64,000 nt of DNA from Neoarius graeffei (lineage: Eukaryota > Chordata > Actinopteri > Siluriformes > Ariidae): NCBI RefSeq assembly GCF_027579695.1, contig NC_083590.1:17085946-17149945 (forward strand), given 5' to 3'. Positions within the stretch are counted from its first letter, which is position 1, and each line of letters starts with the position of its first letter. Below the pieces are notes generated by a model. It did no database searches. It was not told where the DNA came from and saw only the letters and a list, made by a program, of their open reading frames with translations. The position numbers and the translations under genes were made by a program. Positions 1 through 44,700 of this stretch are shown here, one piece after another.

Positions 1-1890
1 TGGTGCCTCGATATGATGCCGCAGTCCGATACCATACAGTGGCGCCTCGATATGATACCGCAGTCTGATACCACACAGTGGCGCCTCGATATGATGCCTC
101 ACAGCGGCGCCGCAGTCCGATACCACACAGTGGCACCTCGATATGATGCCGCACAGCGGCGCCGCTGTCCGATACCACACAGTGGCACCTCGATATGATG
201 CCGCACAGTGGCGCAGCTGTCTGATACCACACACTGGCGCCTCGATATGATGCCGCAGTCCGATACCATACAGTGGCACCTCGATATGATACCGCAGTCT
301 GATACCACACAGTGGCGCCTCGATATGATGCCTCACAGCGGCGCCGCAGTCCGATACCACACAGTGGCACCTCGATATGATGCCGCACAGCGGCGCCGCT
401 GTCCGATACCACACAGTGGCACCTCGATATGATGCCGCAGTCCGATACCACACAGGGGCGCCTCGATATGATACCGCAGTCTGATACCACACAGTGGCGC
501 CTCGATATGATGCCTCACAGCGGCCCCGCAGTCCGATACCACACAGTGGCACCTCGATATGATGCCGCACAGCGGCGCCTTAGTCTGATACCACACAGTG
601 GCACCTCGATATGATGCCGCAGTCCGATACCACACAGGGGCGCCTCGATATGATACCGCAGTCCGATACCACACATTGGCACCTCGATATGATGCCGCAC
701 AGCGGCGCCTCAGTCCGATGCCACACAGTGGCACCTCGATATGATGCCGCAGTCCGATACCACACAGTGGCACCTTGATATGATGCCGCAGTCCAATACC
801 ACACAGTGGCACCTCGATATGATGCCGCACAGCGGCGCCTTAGTCCGATACCACACAGTGGCACCTCGATATGATGCCGCACAGCGGCGCCGCTGTCCGA
901 TACCACACAGTGGCACCTCGATATGATGCCGCAGTCCGATACCACACAGGGGCGCCTCGATATGATGCCGCAGTCCGATACCACACAGTGGCACCTCGAT
1001 ATGATGCCGCACAGCGGCGCCTCAGTCCGATACCATACAGTGGCACCTTGATATGATGCCGCAGTCCAATACCACGCAGTGGCACCTCGATATGATGCCG
1101 CACAGCGGCGCCTCAGTCTGATACCACACAGTGGTGCCTCGATATGATGCCTCACAGCGGCGCCGCAGTCCGATACCACACAGTGGCACCTCAATATGAT
1201 GCCGCAGTCCAATACCACACAATGGCACCTTGATATGATGCCGCAGTCCGATACCATGCAGTGGCATCTCGATATGATGCCGCACAGCGGCGCCTTAGTC
1301 CGATACCATGCAGTGGCATCTCGATATGATGCCGCACAGCGGCGCCTTAGTCCGATACCACTCAGTGGCACCTCGATATGATGCCGCAGTCCAATATCGC
1401 ACAGTGGCACCTCGATATGATGCCGCAGTCCGATACCACGCAGTGGCACCTCGATATGATGCCGCACAGCGGCGCCACAGTCCGATACCGCACAGTGGCG
1501 CCTCGATATGATACCGCACAGCGGCGCCACAGTCCGATACCGCACAGTGGCGCCTCGATATGATGCTGCACAGCGGCGCCTCAGTCTGATACCACACAGT
1601 GGCGCCTCGATATGATGCCGCAGTCCGATACCACACAGGGGCGCCTCGATATGATACCGCAGTCCGATACCACACATTGGCACCTCGATATGATGCCGCA
1701 CAGCGGCGCCTCAGTCCGATGCCACACAGTGGCACCTCGATATGATGCCGCAGTCCGATACCACGCAGTGGCACCTCGATATGATGCCGAACAGTGGAGC
1801 CTCAGGCCGATGCCACACAGTGGCACCTCGATATGATACCGCACAGCAGCGCCTCGATGCGGTAGCGCACGGCGGCACCTCGATATAATG
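1..1890. repeat. GC-rich 39/52-bp compound minisatellite in a kansl1 intron
   Basis: Direct tandem repeat with two interleaved unit lengths. The short unit is 39 bp, e.g. from GTGGCACCTCGATATGATG to CCGATACCACACA. The long unit is 52 bp and adds a CACAGCGGCGCC-type segment. Both lengths are multiples of 13 bp. Larger duplications are visible: the block near 16 recurs near 250 (234 bp), and the stretch at 620-770 recurs at 1621-1770 (shift 1001 bp). The last copies near 1800-1890 are degraded. The antisense strand has long stop-free runs, but they are repeat artefacts. It lies upstream of the first recognisable kansl1 exon, so it is intronic. Confidence 0.95.
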
Positions 1891-2090
1891 AGTTTGGTGT
1901 TTGCCCCTCGGCCTCCTGTTGTGTTGGTGCACTGAAGTCTCGCCATGGTTTGCCTCCCTTGAGCCGACAGTCGCTGCTGTTTGGTGGAATCACAGGAAGT
2001 GATGCGGAGACGCTGTTTCTCTGTAGGAGCTGCTGCAGGGAGGGATGGAGGCGGTGCTTCGCTCACTGCTAGTGTTTCTGATGCTCTTGG
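1891..2090. other. Non-repetitive intron sequence
   Basis: Short unique stretch between two repeat blocks. No exon matching the expected preceding kansl1 coding sequence (the segment just upstream of GAVVLGE) could be read here in any frame, so the preceding coding exon lies before the window. Confidence 0.6.
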
Positions 2091-2712
2091 GGAAAATACA
2101 TCTGTCCTCATGTCCAACTGTGCTCTGTCGCCAACTGTCCATTTCGAATCTGTCTCTCTGTCCCAGTCCCCATCTGTCTTTCTATCTTCTGTCCTTTCCA
2201 GTGCCCAACTGTTGTCTGTCCCTATTTCTATATCTGTCCTCTGTTCCTCTTTCTATATCTGTCTTCATCTGTACCCATGCCCATCTGTCACTGTGTAGAA
2301 TGTCATCTGTCCTAATCTGTCCCTGTTGTCATCTATCCCTGTTTCTATATCGGTCCTCATCTGTACCCATGCCCAACTGTCCGTCTGTTTCAGTGTCCAC
2401 CTGTCTTCTGTCCCTGTTCGTCCCCATCTGGCGGTGTGCAGAATGCCGTCTGTGCCCGTTTCTGTATCTGTCCTCATCTGTTCCAGTGCCCATCTGTCCC
2501 TGTGGAGAATTGGTCATCTCTCTCTGTCTGTTCTTACAGTACATGCCCCCATGTCTATCTGTCCTCTCTCCATCTCTTTGCATCTGACTCTGTGTCCTCT
2601 GTCCCTGTCCCCCTGTCCTGCATTTATCTGTCTCCATCGTTGTCCATCTCTTCTCTGTCCACATCTGCCCCATGTCCATCTGTCTCCTGTCCCTTCTATA
2701 AACATATGAACA
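2091..2712. repeat. Degenerate CTGTCC-rich pyrimidine repeat
   Basis: Low-complexity block dominated by variants of CATCTGTCCCTGTTTCTAT, repeated with frequent substitutions and irregular spacing. It ends in a C-run near 2722. Open frames on both strands (for example 2045-2587 + and 2329-2817 -) are composition artefacts rich in Ser/Cys/Leu or Arg/Asp/Thr. It is intronic to kansl1. Confidence 0.8.
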
Positions 2713-2881
2713 GTGGTTTGTCCCCCCCCCCCGTCCTCGTCGTCCTCTGCTGAGATCAGTGTGTTGCTGTAACACTGTGTACGTGTGTGAGATAAGAGGA
2801 AGACGAGTCTGTCTCACTGTCTGAGGTCTCGTTCAGACTTGAAACAGATGTAAACAGCTGCACGTGTGCGTTTCCCTGCAG

Positions 2882-36384
<33,503 letters not shown>

Positions 36385-37592
36385 AACGTCCTGTACAGAC
36401 TCGTCTCGCTCACTCACACGCGCGCGTGCACCCCTCCAGCTCCAGCGCCGTACAGAGCAGTTAAACCTCCTGCTGTTTGATATTCAAACATCACTTAATT
36501 CTTTCACGGTTTTCAGTGAATTCGGCGAGTTGAAGATTGGAAACCAGTCGAGACGATGGCGGCGTCTTTTGTTCTTTGTTTGGGGTTTTTGTTGTTGTTG
36601 TTGTTCATATTTGGGTCACTGGAAATGAAACGTTAAGAGGGTAAAGCAGGAAACCAAAACTCTGTCGTGTCCTAAATCGCTCGTGCACTTGCTTTGCGTT
36701 GGAACGGACTGAAGAGATCGCAAACCAGCGGGTTGACCACAGGCTCCCTGTTATACTGATTTTAGGTACAACCCAAACACGCGCACAAACATATGACCAT
36801 CAGGCATGTCCTTATTATTCTAATTATTATTATTATTATTGTTATTGTTATCATTTATTATTTTTGTTCATTCGCAGTGTCTTTTAATATCCGGGGCCAG
36901 CTTTAACTGAAATCTCTGACTAATCAGCTTCCTGTTTGTTCGCTCGCTCGTGTGTATTTAATTGGCCTTTTATATACCGTGTGAAAGAGCCCCGTCTCTG
37001 TCAGGTTGAGTCGAAAGTAGCAGGTTGCGCTTTTAATAATCATATCCGTTCATATACATGTAGGATGAGCTGAGTGTAAAGTGGTTTTTTTTTTTTTTTT
37101 TTGGTAAAAACTGATCATGGATCAGCGCTCTGAGGTGTTACTTACGTAACTCGTATACGATGCATTTCTTTACGAATCGATTGAGCACTTAATTTGAGTT
37201 GCGTTTGTTTAATCCTGCTGCCTGAATGCTTGAAATGAGGAATCCCCTTAACGCAGGAGAACGTTTATCAGCTCGAGCTCTGTATTTGCACTCTGATGCT
37301 CAGCACTGTTCCGTTCTCTGCCCATCATTCCATCACAGCTGCGTTGCGTTGTGTTCCTGCGGCACTCGTGTGTCGAAACAGCAGCTCATTTCTCAACTCA
37401 AAACTTTGAGTGAGTCGACCCTGATCTGAGGGTTCCGTCCCTCCGTTTCCTTTCACAGGAGGTGATTATACAGAGTGAGGCAGGATTACAGGATCGTCAT
37501 CCCAATAAAGATTTCATACGTTATGATCATGCACCCCTCCTCCCTTCCCCGTTAATCATGATCAGACGTTGTGGACTTTGGAACCATGAAGA

Positions 37593-37697
37593 AGCCATGG
37601 CCTAATGGTTAGAGAAGCAGCTTTGCAACCAAAAGGTTGCCGGTTTGATTCCCTGGACCAGCAGGAATGGCTCAACTGCGTCTGCTGAATGCCGCGA
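37593..37697 (+). mobile_element. tRNA-headed SINE fragment (family 2)
   Basis: GAAGCCATGGCCTAATGGTT (A-box-like) and GGTTGCCGGTTTGATTCCCT (B-box-like), then CAGCAGGAATGGCT and GTCTGCTGAATGCC. About 70% of a unit; orientation +. Confidence 0.8.
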
Positions 37698-38736
37698 GCA
37701 GTCCTGGTTCCGAGTCCTGATCAAATCTCGACTCTTCATGGCGGGTTGGCTGCAGTTACAAATCGCAGCTTGGTTTGCTTTGAACTCTTAACAGTTCATG
37801 GTTTTTTGAGGGGCGTGGCCAAGAGAAACCAGGGGGCGGGACTAAAACTTGAATAGTGCACAAGATGTCTGCAGGTGTGAGACAGATCCACATGAGAAGT
37901 GACACATGGATGTGCAGTTAATATTGGGTCTAATCTGATCAGTGGAGGGTTAAAAGCTCCACACCAGCTTTCTCTGTGTTCATTTTGCAAACTCGAGCCA
38001 CACTGTTGTTTATTTCCCTGCCCTGCGTCTCATTTCCCTCTCAGCCGAGTTCAGGCTTTGGGTTTTTTCAGCTCTGTCTCCCCCTGACGTCTGAGGATCT
38101 GCCGTTTAAATGCACAACACCCTCATACCTTCGCCTTTCTCACGTTCTTGCCTCATTTCTGCTTATTTCTCTTTGTCGATCCACTGGATGGTCTGTAGTT
38201 CCATTTGTTACGCCATGAGAGTATTTTGCGCTCGGATCTGTGTCTACATGTTATTATGCACTCGTGTTACCCATCACATCACCTGTGTGTGTGAGAGAGA
38301 GATATGTATGGTGTTTTAAGAAAAAAAAAACCCACACACCATGAAGACAGACTATCCGCTCCTGTCCCGTTTTCTCCGTTCTCGTCCCTTGGTTAATAAA
38401 CTCCACTCCTGGATGGCGATGGTGTGCTCAGCGTGTTCGTACCCCTTGATTAGTGCCGATCAGGCAGGAGCCAATGTCCTCCTGTGAGACGTTATTTCCT
38501 ATGTTCAGTTTCCAACCTGGTGAATTTAGGGAGGAAAGGGAGGGGTTTGTGTGGGAGGAGTCTGGTGTATCATTTAGCATGTAATAGTTTGTATTATAAA
38601 AAAAAAGTATATTTTGTAAATACATTATTTGATTCTTTACCGTGTTTGATTTCTGAGGCTGTAGCTGTCCTGATTGTATAGCGAGAAAACGCATACATGG
38701 GGAAAAAAAAACATATTTAACAACTTTCTTTACGGA

Positions 38737-38742
38737 AATAAA
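38737..38742 (+). terminator. kansl1: Candidate kansl1 polyadenylation signal AATAAA
   Basis: Last AATAAA of the putative 3' UTR, in ACGGAAATAAAGGTG. Not proven without transcript ends; two earlier AATAAA copies exist. Confidence 0.5.
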
Positions 38743-38765
38743 GGTGTATGGATCATTTGGCCAAT

Positions 38766-39917
38766 CTGACAGCGTTTGTGCTTCTCCAAATTAAAAGTGA
38801 ATTATATTGTATCCTTCATGTGTGTGATGGTTTTTATTTCATGTTTAAATGATCACCCAGCAGATGCTGAGATTCTGTCTCAACGCTTAGTCATGTTTGT
38901 CACGTGATCAAGCTCCTCAGATGTGTGTGATGTCATCAGGTTGAGACATGACCCTGAAGTCAAAGCTCCTCATCTTGCCCAGTTCCAGCTGTGATGTCAC
39001 AGGGAGTGTTCATGTGTTTACTTTCCAAGACCATCAGGAGGATTTCCAGGACGCTGATGGAACAAACTCTGATTTGGTTCAGTCTGATGTTACCCGTCAC
39101 CACAGCGCAAATTAAAAATATTTGGCTACAACACACTATGTGATCTGTTAGACTCTAATGATTCCACAGCACCTCTAATCCCCACATGAGGCTCTGCCAA
39201 TGAGTTCAGGGGAAGGAGACTCCGCCCACAGCTGCTTCAGGATCAGTCGGAGGGAGGAGCCAGTGAGGAACTCGGTTAGTTACCATGGCAACTGACCCAA
39301 GATTGAGTTTTCATTCAAGCTGGAACAGGCACCTCATCACCTCAGCTCTAATGGATATGATCTAATAACCTTTTATTGCAACATTAATGGTGAGGAAAGG
39401 CATCCAGAGGGGGCAATCCATTTATTGAAGGTGTACTGCATTTGCACACTAGAGGGCGCCAGACATTTTTATTTTGGGAAATTGCACATCGTCTAATTAC
39501 TGTAGGACAAAAGGTTTCTTTATGTGGTTGGTTTAGAGACTGTCTATCAAATCATCATTTTTCAGAAAGTGTGCCATATCGAGGCTACCAGATACACATG
39601 CATGTGTGTGAAGGTGGAAGTGTGTGTGTGTGTGTGTGTGTTTGGAGGGGATTTTTAAAAGTAGATAAATAAATAAAACCTTTCCTGCACACTGCTAGTG
39701 TTGTCAGATGAAGACCAGAAGATAATTAACACCTTGTGAGGTGTGTGTGTAATAAATTGATGTTCAAAACTCAATGATATAGAACTGATAAATTTGTACT
39801 GTGAAAGATTTAACTTTTAAAAAAAAAAATCTATGAGCAGTCCTGTAGAATAATAATAATAAGCCCAAACCTCTACCAGTTACAGAAAATGAGCTACTAT
39901 TTGATGGGATTTGAGCA
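38766..39917. other. Intergenic sequence
   Basis: About 1.15 kb, mostly unique, with (GT)n near 39621-39641. No gene recognised. Confidence 0.6.
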
Positions 39918-40449
39918 TACACTACCGTTCAAAAGTTTGGGGTCACCCAGACAATTTTGTGTTTTCCATGAAAAGTCACACTTTTATTTCCCACCATAAG
40001 TTGTAAAATGAATAGAAAATATAGTCAAGACATTTTTCTGGCCATTTTGAGCATTTAATCGACCCCACAAATGTGATGCTCCAGAAACTCAATCTGGTCA
40101 AAGGAAGGTCAGTTTTATAGCTTCTCTAAAGAGCTAAACTGTTTCCAGCTGTGCTAACATGATTGTACAAGGGTTTTCTAATCATCCATTAGCCTTCTGA
40201 GGCAATGAGCAAACACATTGTACCATTAGAACACTGGAGTGAGAGTTGCTGGAAATGGGCCTCTATACACCTATGGAGATATTGCACCAAAAACCAGACA
40301 TTTGCAGCTAGAATAGTCATTTACCACATTAGCAATGTATAGAGTGCATTTCTGATTAGTTTAAAGTGATCTTCATTGAAAAGAACAGTGCTTTTCTTTC
40401 AAAAATAAGCACATTTCAAAGTGACCCCAAACTTTTGAACGGTAGTGTA
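39918..40449. mobile_element. Tc1/mariner-type MITE with TIRs
   Basis: Left end TACACTACCGTTCAAAAGTT then TGGGGTCAC. The right end is its reverse complement, GTGACCCCAAACTTTTGAAC then GGTAGTGTA. TA dinucleotides at both tips fit TA-target insertion. 532 bp, no transposase frame. Confidence 0.9.
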
Positions 40450-40628
40450 AACACTGATGGAACCACACAAGCAAATAGACCAGACAGAGTAGTGAAGGAT
40501 CAGGAAGGAAACTTTGCCTGGTGATTGATGACGGTCTCTACAGATAATGTTTCTGTGAAAGAATTAGAAAAATTATCAAAGACCTACAGATTGAAAGAGA
40601 AAGAATTTGAGACCTTAAGAGCACTATT

Positions 40629-40952
40629 GGTGGCATGGTGGTGTAGTGGTTAGCACTGTCGCCTCATAGGAAGAAGGTTCTGGGTTCGAGTCAAGTGGCT
40701 GACGGGGGCCTTTCTGTGTGGAGTTTGGATGTTTGCCAGGTGCTCTGGTTTCCTCCACACTCCAAAGACATGCAGTTAGGTTAATATGGGACGGCCTTGG
40801 CCTGAGGTGCCCTTGAGCGAGGCACCTAACTCCCAACTGCTCCCCGGGCGCTGTTAGCATGGGTGCCCACTGCTCTGGGTGGGTGTGGGTGTGTTCACTG
40901 CTTCAGATGCAGAGAGGAATTTCAAAAGCGTGTGATGAATAAAGTTGTTGTC
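40629..40952 (+). mobile_element. tRNA-headed SINE (family 1-like head, different tail)
   Basis: GGTGGTGTAGTGGTTAGCAC (A box) and TTCTGGGTTCGAGTCAAGTG (B box), then TTTCTGTGTGGAGTTTGGAT, followed by a CCTTGAGCGAGGCACCTAAC tail ending near GATGAATAAAG. The head resembles the family at 41323-41692, but the 3' part is different. Confidence 0.88.
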
Positions 40953-41322
40953 GGTGCTTTAGGTCTGGTAAAGAAACATATGGAGGAGCATCTTGGAGAA
41001 AATCCCAGAGAAGCCAAAGATACAAAACAAACAGCTCATATATTAAGAAAAGCCTTCTCACTTTGACATGTTTTTTCTCTGGTTAAAGACATAAGCAATG
41101 ATTGTCCCACTGCCTCAGACGTCTGGTTGCAGCCTGGTAGTGGGATTGGAACACAAGCTGATCAAAGGATTTGAAAACAATATTAATCATAATAATAGAC
41201 AACAGAGGCTCCTCAAGAATTCTTGCTCCAAGTTTCATTTTGGAAAAGGTCTTTGCAACAAAGACACGAGATCATTTAGGGTACTTTGGGAATCTGAAAC
41301 CGTTACAGAACATTTAAACATC
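40953..41322. other. Intergenic sequence
   Basis: Unique AT-rich stretch; no gene recognised. Confidence 0.5.
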
Positions 41323-41692
41323 ATCTCATCTCATTATCTCTAGCCGCTTTATCCTGTTCTACAGGGTCGCAGGCAAGCTGGAGCCTATCCCAGCTGACTA
41401 TGGGCGAGAGGCGGGGTACACCCTGGACAAGTCGCCAGGTCATCACAGGGCTGACACATAGACACAGACAACCATTCACACTCACATTCACACCTACGGT
41501 CAATTTAGAGTCACCAGTTAACCTAACCTGCATGTCTTTGGACTGTGGGGGAAACCGGAGCACCCGGAGGAAACCCACGCGGACACGGGGAGAACATGCA
41601 AACTCCACACAGAAAGGCCCTCGCCGGCCACGGGGCTCGAACCCAGGACCTTCTTGCTGTGAGGTGACAGCGCTAACCACTACACCACCTCG
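41323..41692 (-). mobile_element. tRNA-derived SINE (family 1), complete copy with TSD
   Basis: On the - strand: head GGTGTAGTGGTTAGCGCTGT (A box), GGTCCTGGGTTCGAGCCCCG (B box), body with GGCCTTTCTGTGTGGAGTTT and CATGCAGGTTAGGTTAACTG, 3' end of TGAGA repeats. Flanked by the 10-bp duplication TTTAAACATC at 41313-41322 and 41693-41702, so this is a retrotransposed copy. Confidence 0.93.
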
Positions 41693-41702
41693 TTTAAACA
41701 TC

Positions 41703-44700
41703 AATCAATCAAAAATCTGTTATTCAACATAAAGATGTAGAAGTGGAGTGACAGAGTGACTGTTATTACCTCTGAGGAACCCTGTGTAGTAATACAGTCT
41801 TAATGGATGTGTTATATGAGATGTGTGTGTCAGTCTGGAGAGGTTTAAACACACACACAGAGAGAGCTGAGGACACATGGGAGAGGGGGCTTTAATACCG
41901 ACTTTATTTCCAAATCCAGGTTCACAGCAGCGAGAGTGAGTGTAAAGTAACTGATAAAACACACAACCACAATGAGGACAATCACAACTGTTAAGCTTAG
42001 AGTGGACTGGAAAACTGCACTCAGAGAGAGAGAGAGAGAGAGAGAGCTTGCTTTCCCTGTTGAGTTCACATGATTCAATCCATCAGGCTGTTTTAAAGCT
42101 TCTCCACAGGGGCTTAGTTTATTTTTTCATTAGAACGTTAGTGCTGTTTGAGTAATAAGGAAGTTCAGTAGATGGTTGAAGATGATGTACAGAGAGACCT
42201 CTCCTTCTGACATTTGGCACTTTAATGATTCTTCCCACAAAGCGAAGCACAATCAATTAATTATTTAAAGCCTGAAGAGTTAAGCAGCTAGTTTTGCTTC
42301 CGTCACCTTGTTTTGTTCAAAGCAGGAAACAGGAACCTCCACTGTTCTGGGTATGCGGTGGTTTCACCCCCTGGTGGTTTAACCCCCAGTGTATTAATCC
42401 CCAGTGTATTAACCCCATCTTCTTTTCATAAGAGAACAGATTTGATTTCTGTAAACTAACAAATTAGTTGAAGAAACTCTGATTAGTTCGCTGAATCAAA
42501 TCAACACTTTGCGTGTTTAAATCTCTGCAGCTCAACAGAGCGATTTTCAAAGGACTTTCTAAAGATGCGATTATCATTCTAAGAAACAATATTATGCTTT
42601 GCCGGTAATATATAATTTGTGATAATTCTAAAAGCTCTCATAAATGACTGGTGTCTTAGAAGGTCAAATTACGATCAAACTGAGTTCAATTCAACAATGG
42701 AGCTAAACCACCTGAAGAATGTAAGATGTTCAGCATGTTAGCTGTCACGGCAACATGACCGCCAAGCAGTGAAGTGTTACTATTATACCTGGGACTTGAG
42801 CTCAGCCTAAACTGAGCCAGACACCAAAACAGCGACAGGGCAAAGGATTTTGCGAGGGATTAGCGGCAGGCTGCCAGGTCGCTCTGTTGTGTGTAGCTAT
42901 CGATGTTGATTTTAAAAGTAAATTAGAATACTTAAGTCTGAGTGAAAAATACTGTAGCAAGCGTGCAGCGTGGAAGAAGAGTCCGGAGACAGAAATCTTA
43001 GTTTCTTGGCCATTAGCCTGTAGCTCTCAATAAATAGCACTGGCTTGAGTACTTTATTAGCATTCGTTAACACTACTGATGAACGCTACACCGGCTGGAA
43101 GGTGACTTCATTGCTGCGCTGACTCAGGGTTAAGCTCACGTTGGTTTTCGAGAAGGCTGAGGGCGATGCATTTTTAGTCCCTCCCACTATAAATCAAAAT
43201 CTGATTGGTTAATTAGTCATCTGTCACTTCTCACATAAACACACACTGCCATGGCTTTCTGTCCCGGCAATGAAGTCCTAACCAATGAGTGAGCAGCTCG
43301 AAACTCTTCTCAGCCTAGAGACAACAAACAAAACAAGCAAACAAACAATCTTATTGGAGAACTCGATTTCATGTTTTCAGGACAGTAGCCCTTTCATTTC
43401 TGAAGCACATTTGATAGAAAGTGAGGCCGAATTAGAATAGAATAATTATAATGAAATTAAACGTAACATTTGAAATGCTGATATGTTTGAGCTTTCTCTG
43501 AAGGCAGTTCCCCCTCTGCCGCCAATCAGTGTGTGGCTGTGGGCTGTATAATTTCTGACCCCTAACTTTAAAAACTGATAAATGACTGTTATTGGGGTCT
43601 TAAAAGGCAAAATTATGATCGAACTTGGTTCAACTCAATGATGGGGCTAAACCACCTGAAGATGGAACGAAACCACCGTAAACCATTCTGAGGACTCGCT
43701 GATCTCAAACTTGGTAAATCCTTGAGCCAGTTTATAAGTATTTCTTCTCTCTCATCTCTTTTTATTCTAATTTGTAAACATATTATTACGCATGAACAGT
43801 TAAAGGAAGAGTTTGATCAGCTAAAGGCCTCAGCGTCCACCATGCGGCTTACGAGAAAATGAAAACTGCGCTGGAAGTGCGGAGCAAACTGAATCCAATC
43901 ATTCCAAGATGGATGACTTTGTGGCGGAGCAAATTTCCTCCCGTCGTCATGGAAATTGTCATATTTGAACAGCGCCGCCTGCAGGATCGGTGCACTCGTC
44001 TGCAGCGACTAAAACGAAACCGCTTTGGTTTCCGCATTAAGTACACCGAGACCTTAAGACATGTTCAGTGTTAATTTTTTACTCGAGCTACAAGGAGAAC
44101 ATCGCTGACAAATAATAGAGGAAGAGGAGCCACAAGTTCATCACGCAGTTCAAAACTTGACACACCAAACATGCCTTAGCTGACTGGAGAGCATTTCATT
44201 TTTGCCTGAAATGTCAGTTTTATATTCAACGAAAAACTTATGAATCTTCAGAGGGAAAGAAGCAGATAACTCGCAGTACCTTTGATGCTCATCCGCATCC
44301 TTATTATTCTTTCTCTTTTTTTTAAATATCAAAAGGAATAAAGCTGAGGTGCATTAAAGATATCAAAAGGTAATAAATATCAGGAAATAAAAACAGGAAC
44401 AATGCATTCATTTCTAACACGTCTCACATCTACAAGAAAACTACAGTATTAAATGCTTCGTTTGGATTTTTGCATGATTTTGTGTTTGTTCTTTCGTTCT
44501 GGTTCTCAGGTCGGTTGGGTGTGTAAGACGAGATCATCTGTGTGTGAAGTTAAACTACAGGTGAGGAGTTGAAGCAGATCGACGTGGACCATTAAACCAG
44601 ACTAGTCTTGGATCAAGGCATCTTTTCGAACAGGTTTATAGCAGCTCAACATGGTTTCGTTGCATTTTCTCTTCCCAAATCACATCCTCAGCACTCACTG

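Larger units (their letters stand above)
36385..38765 (+). other. kansl1: kansl1 3' UTR (probable extent)
   Basis: About 2.4 kb after the stop. Candidate AATAAA signals lie at 37504-37509, 38395-38400 and 38737-38742. The last is followed by a TG-rich stretch (TGTGTGTGATGG near 38819), a plausible downstream element, so I favour it. A SINE head fragment lies inside at 37593-37697. Confidence 0.6.

Noticed and set aside
580..1701. 373-codon antisense open frame in the first array
   Set aside because: Repeat-derived; neighbouring frames show the same peptide blocks shifted.
43859..44074. 71-codon open frame in the intergenic region
   Set aside because: No recognised domain, no splice or promoter context; looks like part of a dispersed repeat.
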